This document shows positions 43,690 through 53,952 of a DNA stretch of 64,000 nt, in pieces (positions within the stretch are counted from its first letter, which is position 1; each line of letters starts with the position of its first letter). The stretch spans positions 1,488,001 through 1,552,000 of the forward strand of contig CP024912.1 in NCBI GenBank assembly GCA_002813895.1. The letters are read 5' to 3'. Under the pieces are notes generated by a model. It ran no database searches and had not been told where the DNA came from. It was given only the letters and a program-made list of their open reading frames with translations. The position numbers and the translations under genes are program-made. The DNA comes from Cyanobacterium sp. HL-69 (GTDB taxonomy: Bacteria; Cyanobacteriota; Cyanobacteriia; Cyanobacteriales; Cyanobacteriaceae).

Positions 43690-45648
43690 ATGAGCAACGT
43701 ATTAGAAAAGGGTAATATTTCCATCCATACCGAGAATATATTTCCCATTATCAAAAAATCCCTTTACACTGACCATGAAATTTTCTTAAGGGAATTAATT
43801 TCTAACTCCGTGGATGCTATTTCCAAAGCAAAGATGGCATCTTTGGCGGGGGAATTTAGTACAGACTTACCTGAGCCTGAGATCATCCTATCCATTGATA
43901 AAGAGAAAAAAACCCTCTCCATTAGTGACAATGGTATTGGGATGACGGTGGAAGAAGTTAAAAAATATATTAACCAAGTAGCCTTTTCCAGTGCCGAAGA
44001 TTTCATTACCAAATATGGCAAGGATGCTAATGAATTAATCGGACATTTTGGCTTAGGTTTTTATTCCGCCTTCATGATAGCCAAGCAGGTAGAAATCGAT
44101 ACTTTATCATACCGTGAGGGTTCAACCCCCGTCCATTGGAGTTGTGATGGTTCGCCCGAGTTTGAATTAACGGAGTCTTCCCGCACCACTCCAGGCACCA
44201 CTATTACCCTAACGGTTTTAGATGAGGAAACGGAATATTTAGAAGAGGCAAGAATTAAAAACCTTGTTAAAAAGTATTCTGATTTTGTTCCCGTGGCTAT
44301 TAAGATGGATGGGGAAACAGTTAACCGTCAAAAAGCCCTTTGGAAGGAATCTCCCCAAAATCTTACTGATGAAGATTATTTAGAATTTTATCGTTATCTT
44401 TATCCTTTCCAAGAAGATCCTTTATTATGGGTACATCTAAATACTGATTATCCTTTCTTGCTCAATGGTATTTTATACTTCCCTAAATTAAGACCTGATG
44501 TTGATGTTACCAAAGGGCAAATTAAGTTATTCTGTAATCAAGTATTTGTAAGTGATCATTGTGAAGAGGTTATCCCCGAATTTCTTATGCCTTTGAGGGG
44601 GGTAATTGATAGCCCTGATATTCCCCTTAATGTGTCTCGTAGTGCTTTGACTAACCATCGTACCGTGAGAAGAATTGCTGATTTTATTACCAAGAAAGTG
44701 GGCGATCGCCTCAAGTCCTTATATACTGATAACAAGTCAGAATATATCCGTTGTTGGGAAGACGTTGGCACTTTCGTAAAATATGGTGCATTGAGAGACG
44801 AAAAATTCAAAAAACAAGTAGAAGACTTAATCATCTATCGCACCACCTACCAAGCCGATAAAAACGCCGAAAAACCCAAAGTAGAAATCGACTCAGGGGA
44901 TGACGCATGGGCGCAAGTAGAAGAAGAAAACAATCAACCCTTTGTCACCCTCAAAGAATATCTTGAGAGAAACAAAGAGAAACACGAAAACAGCGTCTTT
45001 TATTGCACCAACCCTCAAACCCAAAGCACCTATGTTGACTTGTACAAAAACCAAGGCATTGAAGTGCTATTCATGGATTCTTTCATCGATACCAACTACT
45101 TCATTCCCTTCCTCGAAAGAGAATACAACGAAGTAAAATTTTCTCGAGTTGACTCCGAGTTAGACTCTAGCCTAGTGGAAGAAGATAAAGCCAGTGACAT
45201 TGTTAACCCCAACACTAACAAAACTCGCTCCGAAGAAATCAAAGAGATATTTGAAACCGCTATCAATAAACCCAAAGTAAATATCAAAACCCAATCCCTC
45301 AAAGCCGAAGCCCAAGAAGAAACTCCCCCCGCCATGGTATTGTTACCCGAAGCCATGCGCCGCTTCCAAGAAATGACAGCCATGATGCAACAAAGGGAAA
45401 TGAAATTCCCCGATGAGCATATGTTGGTGATTAATACCTCCCATCCCCTCATCGAAAATATCTATCAACTCAATAAAGGGGCGATTATTCAAGGTAGCGG
45501 AGAATCCAACACCCAAGAAATGGTTAACATGATGTGTCAACACGTCTATGATTTAGCCTTAATGGCACAAAGGGCTTTTGATGCCGAAGGGATGACGGCT
45601 TTCGTTGAGCGCTCAAATAACGTCTTAACCAAACTAACCCAGCGTTAA
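43690..45648 (+). CDS. htpG: Chaperone HtpG (Hsp90)
   Basis: 652 residues. The N-terminal GHKL ATPase domain has ELISNSVDAISKAK (Glu for hydrolysis), SISDNGIGMT and GHFGLGFYSAFM. The middle domain has NGILYFP and the conserved SRSALTNHRTVRRI, where most Hsp90s read NVSRE. The dimerisation domain ends at LTKLTQR. In cyanobacteria HtpG supports heat and light stress survival and phycobilisome or tetrapyrrole maintenance. Confidence 0.96.
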   Translation: MSNVLEKGNISIHTENIFPIIKKSLYTDHEIFLRELISNSVDAISKAKMASLAGEFSTDLPEPEIILSIDKEKKTLSISDNGIGMTVEEVKKYINQVAFSSAEDFITKYGKDANELIGHFGLGFYSAFMIAKQVEIDTLSYREGSTPVHWSCDGSPEFELTESSRTTPGTTITLTVLDEETEYLEEARIKNLVKKYSDFVPVAIKMDGETVNRQKALWKESPQNLTDEDYLEFYRYLYPFQEDPLLWVHLNTDYPFLLNGILYFPKLRPDVDVTKGQIKLFCNQVFVSDHCEEVIPEFLMPLRGVIDSPDIPLNVSRSALTNHRTVRRIADFITKKVGDRLKSLYTDNKSEYIRCWEDVGTFVKYGALRDEKFKKQVEDLIIYRTTYQADKNAEKPKVEIDSGDDAWAQVEEENNQPFVTLKEYLERNKEKHENSVFYCTNPQTQSTYVDLYKNQGIEVLFMDSFIDTNYFIPFLEREYNEVKFSRVDSELDSSLVEEDKASDIVNPNTNKTRSEEIKEIFETAINKPKVNIKTQSLKAEAQEETPPAMVLLPEAMRRFQEMTAMMQQREMKFPDEHMLVINTSHPLIENIYQLNKGAIIQGSGESNTQEMVNMMCQHVYDLALMAQRAFDAEGMTAFVERSNNVLTKLTQR

Positions 45649-45687
45649 TTTTTGGTTATTTATGCAACATAAATATTAATCTTGTAG

Positions 45688-45704
45688 GGTGGGCAATGCC
45701 CACC
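45688..45704. terminator. Hairpin downstream of htpG
   Basis: GGTGGGC-AAT-GCCCACC forms a perfect 7-bp stem, followed by TTTACTATT, 40 bases after the htpG stop. The T run is weak. The same palindrome type is also a common cyanobacterial repeat, so the terminator call is tentative. Confidence 0.5.
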
Positions 45705-45814
45705 TTTACTATTGTTTAGAGATATTAAAAATTTTAAAAAAGCATTTTATTCCTATAGATAAATAACTATATAAAATGAATCATAAAAAATCAGAATTTT
45801 AAAAAATTTAGGGA

Positions 45815-47554
45815 TTATTCATCACCAAAAAAATTAGCAAGTAAGGTGCGCTGATTTTCATTCAACTTATCCATTACCTTTAACTGATAACTAGTAACCT
45901 TTGGTTTAGCCAACTTCACCATCAAATTTTTTAACTCATCTTGATGAAATATTGTCACCTCCACTTCATCTCCCTCCTGATAATCGCTTAATCTATCCCC
46001 CAGAGTCTCTAAAGTAACTCTAAATCCATCCATAGCCAGTAACTCATCCCCCGCCTCAATGCCTACCATACCAGCAGGAGAATTGGCATCCACAAAACTA
46101 ACCTTATCAATCACCCCCTCCTTTTGTACTAATATCCCTAAATAAGGGTGACTATCCTTCGCTGCTTTTCCTTCCAAAATTAACCCAAAAGGCTCTAAAA
46201 ACTCATTAAAAGGTAGTTCATTAATATTATTTAAATATAAATCCCAAAACTGAGTTAAATCTTCACCTGCTATCTCCTCAATAACACCTTTTAACTCTTC
46301 CTCGGTATAACCAATTTCATCCACTCCAAAACGTTGCCACATTTCCCGCATCACATCATCAAAAGACTGTTGCCCCTTGCTATTTTTGCGAATAATTAAA
46401 TCTAAGAATAAAGCAATAAACTGCCCTTTGAGATAATAAGAAATTTGATTATTATTGCTATAAGCATCACGGCGATATAACTTAATCCAAGCATCAAAAC
46501 TAGACTCCCTTAAGGGTTGGATATGTCTGCCCGGGATAGATAAATATTGACTAATATCCTTGCTCAGTAAATCTAGTAAAGTTTTGCGGGAATAAACCTT
46601 GGCACGATAGGGAATCAACATATCATAATAGCTGGTGATACCCTCACAAAACCACAGAGAAGCAGTGTAATTTTCTTGACTATAATCAAAAATTTCTAAC
46701 TCCTTGGGGCGAATCCTTTTGACATTCCACAGATGGAAAAATTCATGGGCAACCAACTGCATAAAGCGGTTATATTTATCTTCTTTACGAAAACCAAAAC
46801 GAGGATAGTTCAAAACACAACAGTTTTTATGCTCTAAGCCTCCAAAACCACTTCCCGAAAGATGTAATAAAAAGAAATAATCTTCGTAGGGTAAATCCCC
46901 AAATAATTCTTCCTCTTTTTCAATAATTGCCTTAGTATCTTTGATTAATTTTTCTTTATCAAGATTACCTTTGCCCCAAGTTACCCATTGATGGGGTTTA
47001 TCTGATACTACAAAGTTATCAATTTCTTGAGTACCGATTTCAAAGGGGCTATCAACTAAAGTATCAAAACAGTCTGCACAGAAGGTATTATGACTAATTT
47101 TTAGTAAAGAAGTTGTCACTTCCCAATCTTGATGGGGTGGTACGATGGAGATAGTATGAGGAATGTACTGATATTCTGGAATATAAAAGAATAAGGCAGC
47201 ACCATTAAAATAGCCATGGGTACTATCTAAATGATTAGTCCTAACGGTTAACTCGTTAGCATATATTTTATAACTTATTTTTACTTCCTTGGTGTTTTTT
47301 GCTTCTATTTGCCAATGATTTTTTGATTGTTTTTGCCATGGAATCGGTTGATGTGTGGTTGCGTCCGTGGCTGAAAATTCTTGTAGATTTTTAGAATATT
47401 CCCTGACTAAATATGAACCTGGTGTCCATACGGGCATCATTATATCAAGTATTTCTTGTGTCCAATTGGTGATGGTTAAATTTACCTGAAATAGATGTAA
47501 TTCAGGATTTTCCATGGACACTTGATAGTATATGTCTGGTTGTTGGGTATTCAT
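45815..47554 (-). CDS. M61 family metallopeptidase with PDZ domain
   Basis: 579 residues. The N-terminal beta domain covers about 1-170. The catalytic thermolysin-like domain has VAHEFFHLWNVKRIRP (HExxH zinc site) and the downstream Glu in WFCEGITSYYDML. The C-terminal PDZ domain (about 470-560) has PAGMVGIEAGDELLAMDGFRV. No signal peptide is visible. M61 enzymes are glycyl or broad aminopeptidases. Confidence 0.9.
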   Translation of the reverse strand: MNTQQPDIYYQVSMENPELHLFQVNLTITNWTQEILDIMMPVWTPGSYLVREYSKNLQEFSATDATTHQPIPWQKQSKNHWQIEAKNTKEVKISYKIYANELTVRTNHLDSTHGYFNGAALFFYIPEYQYIPHTISIVPPHQDWEVTTSLLKISHNTFCADCFDTLVDSPFEIGTQEIDNFVVSDKPHQWVTWGKGNLDKEKLIKDTKAIIEKEEELFGDLPYEDYFFLLHLSGSGFGGLEHKNCCVLNYPRFGFRKEDKYNRFMQLVAHEFFHLWNVKRIRPKELEIFDYSQENYTASLWFCEGITSYYDMLIPYRAKVYSRKTLLDLLSKDISQYLSIPGRHIQPLRESSFDAWIKLYRRDAYSNNNQISYYLKGQFIALFLDLIIRKNSKGQQSFDDVMREMWQRFGVDEIGYTEEELKGVIEEIAGEDLTQFWDLYLNNINELPFNEFLEPFGLILEGKAAKDSHPYLGILVQKEGVIDKVSFVDANSPAGMVGIEAGDELLAMDGFRVTLETLGDRLSDYQEGDEVEVTIFHQDELKNLMVKLAKPKVTSYQLKVMDKLNENQRTLLANFFGDE

Positions 47555-47702
47555 TTTTATGTGATAAATAGCAGTTTCTTTATTTTAAAGCTATCATTTT
47601 GATTCGTAAAATGCCCCAATTTTATTGAGAAAGTATCGTCAACACAAACTAAATAAGGTGCGCTGAGTAAAACAAAAATTATATCTAAATTCAGCAATGC
47701 CA

Positions 47703-48395
47703 TTATTCATTACCCAATTGACCGATAATATGATGAAGTTGTTTGATATTGGGAAGAAACATAATATTAAAGTCGTTATCGAGACTGACTAAATTTTTAT
47801 GTTCTAACTTACTCATATTTTGTATACATTCTTCTAGGGATAATAATGCTAAATCGGCTAAATCTTGGAGATGAAAATTATAAATCTCAAACCCATTTTC
47901 CATGGGTTTACCATATTTATCGGCTAAGGAAATTAAAATTGTTACCAGCCTTACTTTGCTAGTTTGTTGATAAAAACGATAATATTCTTGAGCCTCTATT
48001 ACTTTACTCACCATGGATTTTAGGAGGCGATTTTGGATTTGAGCATCTCGGAATAAAACTTGAATAAATCTTTGGGCGGAAATGGTAAACATTTCTACGT
48101 CAGAAATGCTGATAACTTGACTATTAAAATCACCGCTACTGAGAATCCCTATTTCTCCTACAAAACCCCCTTTTCCAATAATTTCGATGGTGATGGGTTG
48201 TCCGCCATAAAAACGTTGTACTTTTACCCAGCCCGAAGCGATTAGATAAAAACAACTACCCCAATCATTTTGGGAAATTATGGTTTCTCCTCTTTCACAG
48301 TTTTTGGCTTCTAGTAGTTTTATAACTGATTCTAGGGTTTCATCACTGAGGTTATGAAAAAGGGGAAAAAGCTCGGCAAATTCTTGCGTCTCCAT
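47703..48395 (-). CDS. Crp/Fnr family transcription regulator
   Basis: 230 residues. The cyclic-nucleotide-binding beta roll (about 10-125) has FYLIASGWVKVQRFYGGQPITIEIIGKGGFVGEIGILSSGDFNS-type spacing. The C-terminal helix-turn-helix (about 170-215) has LQDLADLALLSLEECIQNMSKLEHKNLVSL. The GEIGILSSG segment lacks the Arg that contacts cAMP phosphate in true CRP, so another or no ligand is likely. The gene is divergent from sat (199 bases), which it might control. Confidence 0.85.
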   Translation of the reverse strand: METQEFAELFPLFHNLSDETLESVIKLLEAKNCERGETIISQNDWGSCFYLIASGWVKVQRFYGGQPITIEIIGKGGFVGEIGILSSGDFNSQVISISDVEMFTISAQRFIQVLFRDAQIQNRLLKSMVSKVIEAQEYYRFYQQTSKVRLVTILISLADKYGKPMENGFEIYNFHLQDLADLALLSLEECIQNMSKLEHKNLVSLDNDFNIMFLPNIKQLHHIIGQLGNE

Positions 48396-48594
48396 GGAGT
48401 ATTGATTAAAGAATAGTTTTTTCTTTAAGAGTTTAGGATTTCTGCATTTTACTTGATTTTTTACTTTTGGGTCAACTATTCTTGATTATCTGCGGGTGAA
48501 ATCAGGTTTAGTGATGGGGTTACAAGGGTTAGAAAAAATGGTCATTGCTTGATAGGATAAAACGTGACTAAATTTTAACTTTTATTGAAATTCT

Positions 48595-49761
48595 ATGACT
48601 AAAATTGAAGAAACCATCCCAGCCCATGGTGGTAAATTAATAAATAGGTTGGCAACTACGGCTGAAAGAGATGAGTTTATGGCTCAAGCTGATAAACTGC
48701 CCAGAGTGCAACTTGATGAGAGAGCGACTTCTGATTTGGTCATGATTGCGATCGGTGGTTTTAGCCCCCTCCAAGGGTTTATGGCACAGGATGACTACGA
48801 AAATGTAGTAGATAATATGCGCCTTAAAAATGGCTTACCTTGGTCTGTGCCTGTCACTTTATCTGTTACCCAAGAAGTAGCAGAGCCTTTAAAAGAAGGT
48901 GGTTGGGTACGTTTAGATGATTCTAATGGTAGATTTATTGGGGTTTTGGAACTTACTCAAAAATATCGTTATAACAAAACCCATGAAGCGGTTAAGGTTT
49001 ATGGTACTGATGAGGATAAACACCCCGGGGTAAAGGTGGTTTATGAGCAAGGAGAGATTAATTTAGCTGGCCCTATTTGGTTGTTAGAAAGAGATGGTCA
49101 TCCTCTTTTCCCTAAATATCAAATTGATCCTGCTGAGTCTCGTAAGTTGTTTGTAGAAAGAGGCTGGAAAACTGTGGTGGGTTTCCAAACCCGTAATCCT
49201 ATCCACCGCGCCCATGAGTATATCCAAAAATGTGCATTAGAAACTGTTGATGGTTTATTCCTCCATCCTTTGGTGGGGGCAACCAAAAGCGATGATGTGC
49301 CTGCGGATGTGAGAATGCGCTGTTATGAAATTATGATGGATAGATATTTCCCTCAAAACAGGGTAATTCTTGCCATTAATCCTTCTGCGATGCGTTATGC
49401 GGGCCCTAGGGAAGCGATTTTTCATGCTTTAATTCGTAAGAACTATGGTTGTACTCATTTTATTGTGGGACGTGACCATGCGGGGGTTGGGGACTATTAT
49501 GGTACTTATGATGCTCAGTTAATTTTTGATGAGTTTGAACCTGCGGAATTGGGTATCACTCCTATGAAGTTTGAACATGCTTTTTATTGTAAGCGCACTG
49601 AGCAAATGGCAACTTCTAAAACCAGTCCTTCTGCTCCTGAAGAAAGAGTACATCTTTCGGGTACTAAGGTAAGGGAAATGTTGAGACGTGGAGAGTTACC
49701 ACCTCCTCAATTTTCTCGCCCTGAGGTGGCAGCGGAGTTGGCTAAGGCTATGCACCGTTAA
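48595..49761 (+). CDS. sat: Sulfate adenylyltransferase (ATP sulfurylase)
   Basis: Sat activates sulfate to APS for assimilation. At 388 residues it has the single-domain bacterial form, with the active-site [13 protein letters not shown], the [12 protein letters not shown] loop and [18 protein letters not shown] strong hairpin terminator follows at 49786. Confidence 0.96.
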   Translation: MTKIEETIPAHGGKLINRLATTAERDEFMAQADKLPRVQLDERATSDLVMIAIGGFSPLQGFMAQDDYENVVDNMRLKNGLPWSVPVTLSVTQEVAEPLKEGGWVRLDDSNGRFIGVLELTQKYRYNKTHEAVKVYGTDEDKHPGVKVVYEQGEINLAGPIWLLERDGHPLFPKYQIDPAESRKLFVERGWKTVVGFQTRNPIHRAHEYIQKCALETVDGLFLHPLVGATKSDDVPADVRMRCYEIMMDRYFPQNRVILAINPSAMRYAGPREAIFHALIRKNYGCTHFIVGRDHAGVGDYYGTYDAQLIFDEFEPAELGITPMKFEHAFYCKRTEQMATSKTSPSAPEERVHLSGTKVREMLRRGELPPPQFSRPEVAAELAKAMHR

Positions 49762-49782
49762 TTTTTGACTTTTTTTGTCGCC

Positions 49783-51366
49783 TTACCCTTCTCCTGTAGG
49801 AGAGGGGTTTTTTTGTTCGGATTCTTCTTCTTGTGGTTCGTCGGCATTTTGGTTGTTAGGAATGGCAACCACGATCGCATCTATGACCCGATTTACACTG
49901 ATAATATCCAAACCTAAGTCACTGGGATAGGTTTGCCCTTTGGGTACGATCGCCCTTTTAAACCCCAATTTAGCCGCTTCTTTTAGTCTTAACTCCATCT
50001 GAGATACTAGGCGCACCTGCCCCCCCAAACCGATTTCACCGATTAAGACGGTGCGAGGATCCACGATACGATCTCGAAAACTGGCCACAATGGCGATCGC
50101 CATGCCCAAATCCGCCGCAGGTTCTTCTACTCCCAATCCCCCCGCCGAAGCTACGTAGGCATCTAATTTGGAGAGGGGAATTCCCACCCTTTTTTCCAAT
50201 ACTGCCAAAATTTGCTGTAAACGGTTGTAATCCACCCCCGTGGTAGAACGTCGAGGGGAAGTATAACTGGTGGGGCTCACCAAGGCTTGTAACTCCACCA
50301 CAATAGAGCGTGTACCCTCCGAGGAGACGATGGTAGCAGTACCTGGTGCTAGTTCATCCCGACTACTCATAAACAACTCCGAAGGGTTTAAAACCTCCAC
50401 CAAACCATGATCCACCATTTCAAAGATACCGATTTCGTGGGTAGCCCCAAACCTATTTTTTACCGATCTTAACAGACGATGGGATGCGTAGCGATCGCCC
50501 TCAAAATATAGTACCGTATCCACCAAATGTTCTAATACTCGGGGCCCTGCGATCGCCCCTTCCTTCGTCACATGACCCACAATAAACAAAGTAATACTCT
50601 CCCTTTTTGCCACCTGCATCAAAGCCGAAGTACACTCCCTCACCTGAGAAACCGAACCAGGGGCAGAATTAAGACTCGAATAATGGAGGGTTTGAATACT
50701 GTCAATAATCGCCACTTGAGGCTTCAGAGATTCCAACTCCTTCAAAATCTCCTCCAAATCAGTCTCCGGCATCACATAAAGATTGGGAGACGAAGCCAAA
50801 CTTACCGCCCCCTTTTCTTCCGAATGTTTCTTTTTGGGCTTTTTACCATTCCCATTGTGATTATTCTGTTCCTCCATTTCCAAAGCCTCTTGTGCGCCTA
50901 CATGAAGACGAGTTGCCCTCAATTTAATCTGTTGCCCCGACTCCTCCGCCGACACGTAGAGAATGCGAGGAAGACGCAAAGATAATTGATTGGCTGTTTG
51001 TAACAATAACGTAGATTTACCAATACCTGGATCACCCCCTATCAAAACCAACGAACCCGGTACAATGCCACCCCCCAAAACCCGATCTAATTCCTGATAA
51101 CCCGATTCAATTCTCGGTTGCTCTTCCTCCGTAATATCAGAAAATTTTACCGAAGCCCGTGGTTTTGCCTCCGCATCACCAGTATGAAATTCACGGGTTT
51201 GAGACTGCCAACCAGCCCGACTAAAACTTGTCCCCCCATTATTCGTAGGATTAATAATTTGTTCCTCTAAAGTTCCGTATGTATCGCACTGAGGACATTT
51301 CCCAAACCACTGGATAGACTCAGTTCCGCAGGCACTACAGATATAAACAGTTTTGGTTTTAGGCAT
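49783..51366 (-). CDS. radA: DNA repair protein RadA
   Basis: RadA is a RecA-like ATPase helping branch migration. 527 residues: N-terminal zinc finger (CSACGTESIQWFGKCPQC), Walker A GGDPGIGKSTLL (about 99-110), Walker B VAIIDSIQTL, the RadA signature KNRFG, and a C-terminal Lon-protease-like domain. A Lys/Asn-rich insertion (NNHNGNGKKPKKKHSEEKGA) sits after Walker A. The last codons (NPSPTGEG) are written by the opposite-strand sat terminator hairpin. Confidence 0.95.
   Translation of the reverse strand: MPKTKTVYICSACGTESIQWFGKCPQCDTYGTLEEQIINPTNNGGTSFSRAGWQSQTREFHTGDAEAKPRASVKFSDITEEEQPRIESGYQELDRVLGGGIVPGSLVLIGGDPGIGKSTLLLQTANQLSLRLPRILYVSAEESGQQIKLRATRLHVGAQEALEMEEQNNHNGNGKKPKKKHSEEKGAVSLASSPNLYVMPETDLEEILKELESLKPQVAIIDSIQTLHYSSLNSAPGSVSQVRECTSALMQVAKRESITLFIVGHVTKEGAIAGPRVLEHLVDTVLYFEGDRYASHRLLRSVKNRFGATHEIGIFEMVDHGLVEVLNPSELFMSSRDELAPGTATIVSSEGTRSIVVELQALVSPTSYTSPRRSTTGVDYNRLQQILAVLEKRVGIPLSKLDAYVASAGGLGVEEPAADLGMAIAIVASFRDRIVDPRTVLIGEIGLGGQVRLVSQMELRLKEAAKLGFKRAIVPKGQTYPSDLGLDIISVNRVIDAIVVAIPNNQNADEPQEEESEQKNPSPTGEG
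49786..49814 (+). terminator. sat intrinsic terminator
   Basis: CCCTTCTCC-TGTA-GGAGAGGGG followed by seven T residues, 24 bases after the sat stop. The hairpin lies within the last codons of the convergent radA. Confidence 0.85.
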
Positions 51367-51448
51367 CAGTCTCCTAACCTATCATATACTTCTCGTTAAC
51401 TCGATTATGCGCCCAAAAAAAAATTTTTGTTTAAAATAATTAAAAAAA

Positions 51449-51629
51449 GTTAACAACATTAATCAAATCAGAGGAACTTTAACTATTAGACTCCCCGATG
51501 ATACCTACCAAAGATTAAAAGATTGGCAAAAATAGAGGTGTTCGTTTTGATAAATTAATGGAGGAATTTTTAAATCAAGAGATCGCCAAGCTTAATATAT
51601 ATTATCATTTTCAAGCTATGATCAAGTAA
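51449..51629 (+). pseudogene. Decayed ribbon-helix-helix antitoxin
   Basis: Frame one reads VNNINQIRGTLTIRLPDDTY and on through QRLKDWQK to a stop; after a one-frame shift the sequence continues RGVRFDKLMEEFLNQEIAKL. Together they look like a CopG/RHH antitoxin (TIRLPDD…RLK…G…FNKLMEE). No toxin gene follows. The rest of 51367-51809 holds one HIP1 site and nothing else I can identify. Confidence 0.55.
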
Positions 51630-51809
51630 AGGTAATATTGAACGGGATTTCACTCTACTTGATAGATTGGATATTTTTTATTATGAATATTAACATTAAA
51701 GGGCGATCGCAATTAAGTAATGGTCAACGGTGCGATTCATTGGAGACTAATAAATTTGTGATAAATTTGTGAGAACCACAATAAGTAAAAAGACTAGGAT
51801 ATTTATAGT

Positions 51810-51914
51810 TATAGTTACTCTAAATGAAGATGAAACACTACTAGATTATAAAAGATTTATAGAATAGGGATTTTAGCTGGTGAAACTGTCTCAAAACTCA
51901 CTTAAATAACTATA
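51810..51914. mobile_element. 105-bp MITE, copy B (TATAGTTA ends)
   Basis: This differs from the copy at 5526-5630 by about one base, in the same orientation. Its right end lies inside the 3' end of the dynamin-like gene and supplies that gene's last codons and stop (…YSYLSEF). Confidence 0.8.
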
Positions 51915-53864
51915 ATCTAAATTAATTTTTAATTTTCCTAAATATCTGCGTTTTTGTTTAATATCATTTAAAGTTATTTGACTCGACTTTATCATCTCTT
52001 GATGAAACAAATCATTTTGCATGATTAACTCTTCACAGATACATATCGATTGTTGAATAACTTGAATGATAATATCTGATCTATCTTGAAAAATAGCGAT
52101 AATTTTGTCACACACATTATTATAAATATCTTCTCCAGATTCACTAAATTTTTCCCAACCCTTTTCTAAAACTTTTTCTTTACAATCATCGTCAACAAAC
52201 CAACCTAAAAGCTCTCCAGCTCCAGATCCAAATGCAACTCCTGTTCCAAATGCAATAGGAGTAAGAAGTCCTCCAGTAAATATTGATAATAAACTTGCCA
52301 CAAATACACCACTTCCAAGACCAAACCACCCAGTATCACTTTCACTATCTTCTTTCGATACAAATAGCTTTAACGTAATGTCTTGTTTCACATTAGCGAT
52401 AGATAAACTAAATTGATGAATAAGATTTGAGCCAATTTCTAAATCTAAAGACTCAAGATTATTTTTGATTGCATTTATATGATTATTTATATCTTCATCT
52501 AATAATTTGATATGGTCATCTAAATATTCAGAAATTATTTTAGACTCAAAATTATCATGAAAATCTACTCCCAAATCTTTAGTAAATTGTTGGGCATAGT
52601 CACGCATTTTGCCTTGTTTACTTTTTTCGCTAGAAGTCCATTTCTCGCTATTTTTAACTAAACGATTTGCTAAATTTTCGACCCACTTATCCCAATATTC
52701 TAAAACATTTTCAATGGTATCTTCTAATATTAGATTAACCAAAAGACCCATTTTGACTTCTCTACCAGTTGCTTCTCCAATACAATCAAATATTTTTTGT
52801 TTATTTTTCTGAGAAATTTTTATTTTCTTAGTAATTAATTTTTCAAATTGTTTTAGTTCTGAATTGTAAAGATTTACTAACCTATTAAGTTCTCGTTTAG
52901 TTTGATTGATCTTAATATCACCAAGCTCATGAGTTAAAAATTGCTCCACCGATTGAGTAAAAAATTGAAATGATTTAACGTAATCATCTTTCTTGTTTTC
53001 TAAAATTCCATCAAGGGCAGATTGGGCTGAAATATAATGAATACGATTATTACCCGTTATGATTCCGTCTTGCCCCAATAACACTTTTTCAACTCTTTGC
53101 TCGACACTCAGACGATCTTTTTCTTTGCGTATTAAGTCAAAAAAATTAATTACAACAAAAATATTATTTGCAGGTTGGGTTTTATTACCGTTATTAACTT
53201 GTAATCTGATTTCTTCCAATAATTTTCTCTCTCCTTCTGTCAAAAGAGGATTAGCACTGGTTAAAAAAATTATGGCATCAGTATCATTAATCAATTGCTT
53301 AGTAATGCCACTTCTGTTAGGGTGTTCATTTAATCCAGGCGAATCAACAATCTCGACACCATTTTTACATAAAGTTAATTCAGGATGCTCTAAAATAATT
53401 TCCTTGATGTTGGAATGAGCTAATTCTTCTGATAATGTTTTTAAATCATCATGATCCAAATCTTCGGAGATACTTACTTTTTGGGAGTATTTTTCAAAGG
53501 GTATTTCTTCTTGATGTCCATTTTTATAGCGACAAATTACTCTTTTTTTATTACCATATTTTAAAATAGTGATTTGACCAGTACAAGGAGTAATACTAAC
53601 TGGTTGTACTTCTTCTGCTAGCCACGCATTGAGTAAAGTGGATTTTCCTTTGCTAAATTCTCCAATGATAGCAATTCTGAAACGCTGAGACTTAATTTCT
53701 TGTAATGTTTTTTTAACTTCATTTAATAACTTTTCTGAACTAATACCTTCATTAAATGTTTTATTTATTTGTTGCAATAACATCTTACAGATAGCTTCTA
53801 ATTCTTGATGTTGTTTTTTCCAAGATTCAAAACCCGAGTAGTTATTAGTTGGCGAAGTAGTCAT
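51891..53864 (-). CDS. Dynamin-like GTPase
   Basis: 657 residues. The GTPase domain has G1 IAIIGEFSKGKSTLLNA (about 64-80), switch Thr in SITPCTGQIT, and G3 EIVDSPGLNEH. A helical region follows, and a hydrophobic hairpin at about 525-570 (GVFVASLLSIFTGGLLTPIAFGTG…GELLGWF) would insert in membrane, as in bacterial dynamin-like proteins. The gene is divergent from the ACP-fusion gene with 88 bases between them. Its final ~8 residues come from an inserted MITE, so the original C-terminus was different. Confidence 0.85.
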   Translation of the reverse strand: MTTSPTNNYSGFESWKKQHQELEAICKMLLQQINKTFNEGISSEKLLNEVKKTLQEIKSQRFRIAIIGEFSKGKSTLLNAWLAEEVQPVSITPCTGQITILKYGNKKRVICRYKNGHQEEIPFEKYSQKVSISEDLDHDDLKTLSEELAHSNIKEIILEHPELTLCKNGVEIVDSPGLNEHPNRSGITKQLINDTDAIIFLTSANPLLTEGERKLLEEIRLQVNNGNKTQPANNIFVVINFFDLIRKEKDRLSVEQRVEKVLLGQDGIITGNNRIHYISAQSALDGILENKKDDYVKSFQFFTQSVEQFLTHELGDIKINQTKRELNRLVNLYNSELKQFEKLITKKIKISQKNKQKIFDCIGEATGREVKMGLLVNLILEDTIENVLEYWDKWVENLANRLVKNSEKWTSSEKSKQGKMRDYAQQFTKDLGVDFHDNFESKIISEYLDDHIKLLDEDINNHINAIKNNLESLDLEIGSNLIHQFSLSIANVKQDITLKLFVSKEDSESDTGWFGLGSGVFVASLLSIFTGGLLTPIAFGTGVAFGSGAGELLGWFVDDDCKEKVLEKGWEKFSESGEDIYNNVCDKIIAIFQDRSDIIIQVIQQSICICEELIMQNDLFHQEMIKSSQITLNDIKQKRRYLGKLKINLDYSYLSEF

Positions 53865-53952
53865 AAAATTTCTAGATCATTGGAGTTATTGATAACCAAA
53901 TTTATTATAAACTGATCTTATAAAAGATATAAATAAAAAAGGAGTGTTAACC

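Noticed and set aside
45688-45704. Second copy of the CAAGGGG palindrome family
   Set aside because: The GGTGGGC-AAT-GCCCACC hairpin has a different sequence; I list it only as a possible htpG terminator.
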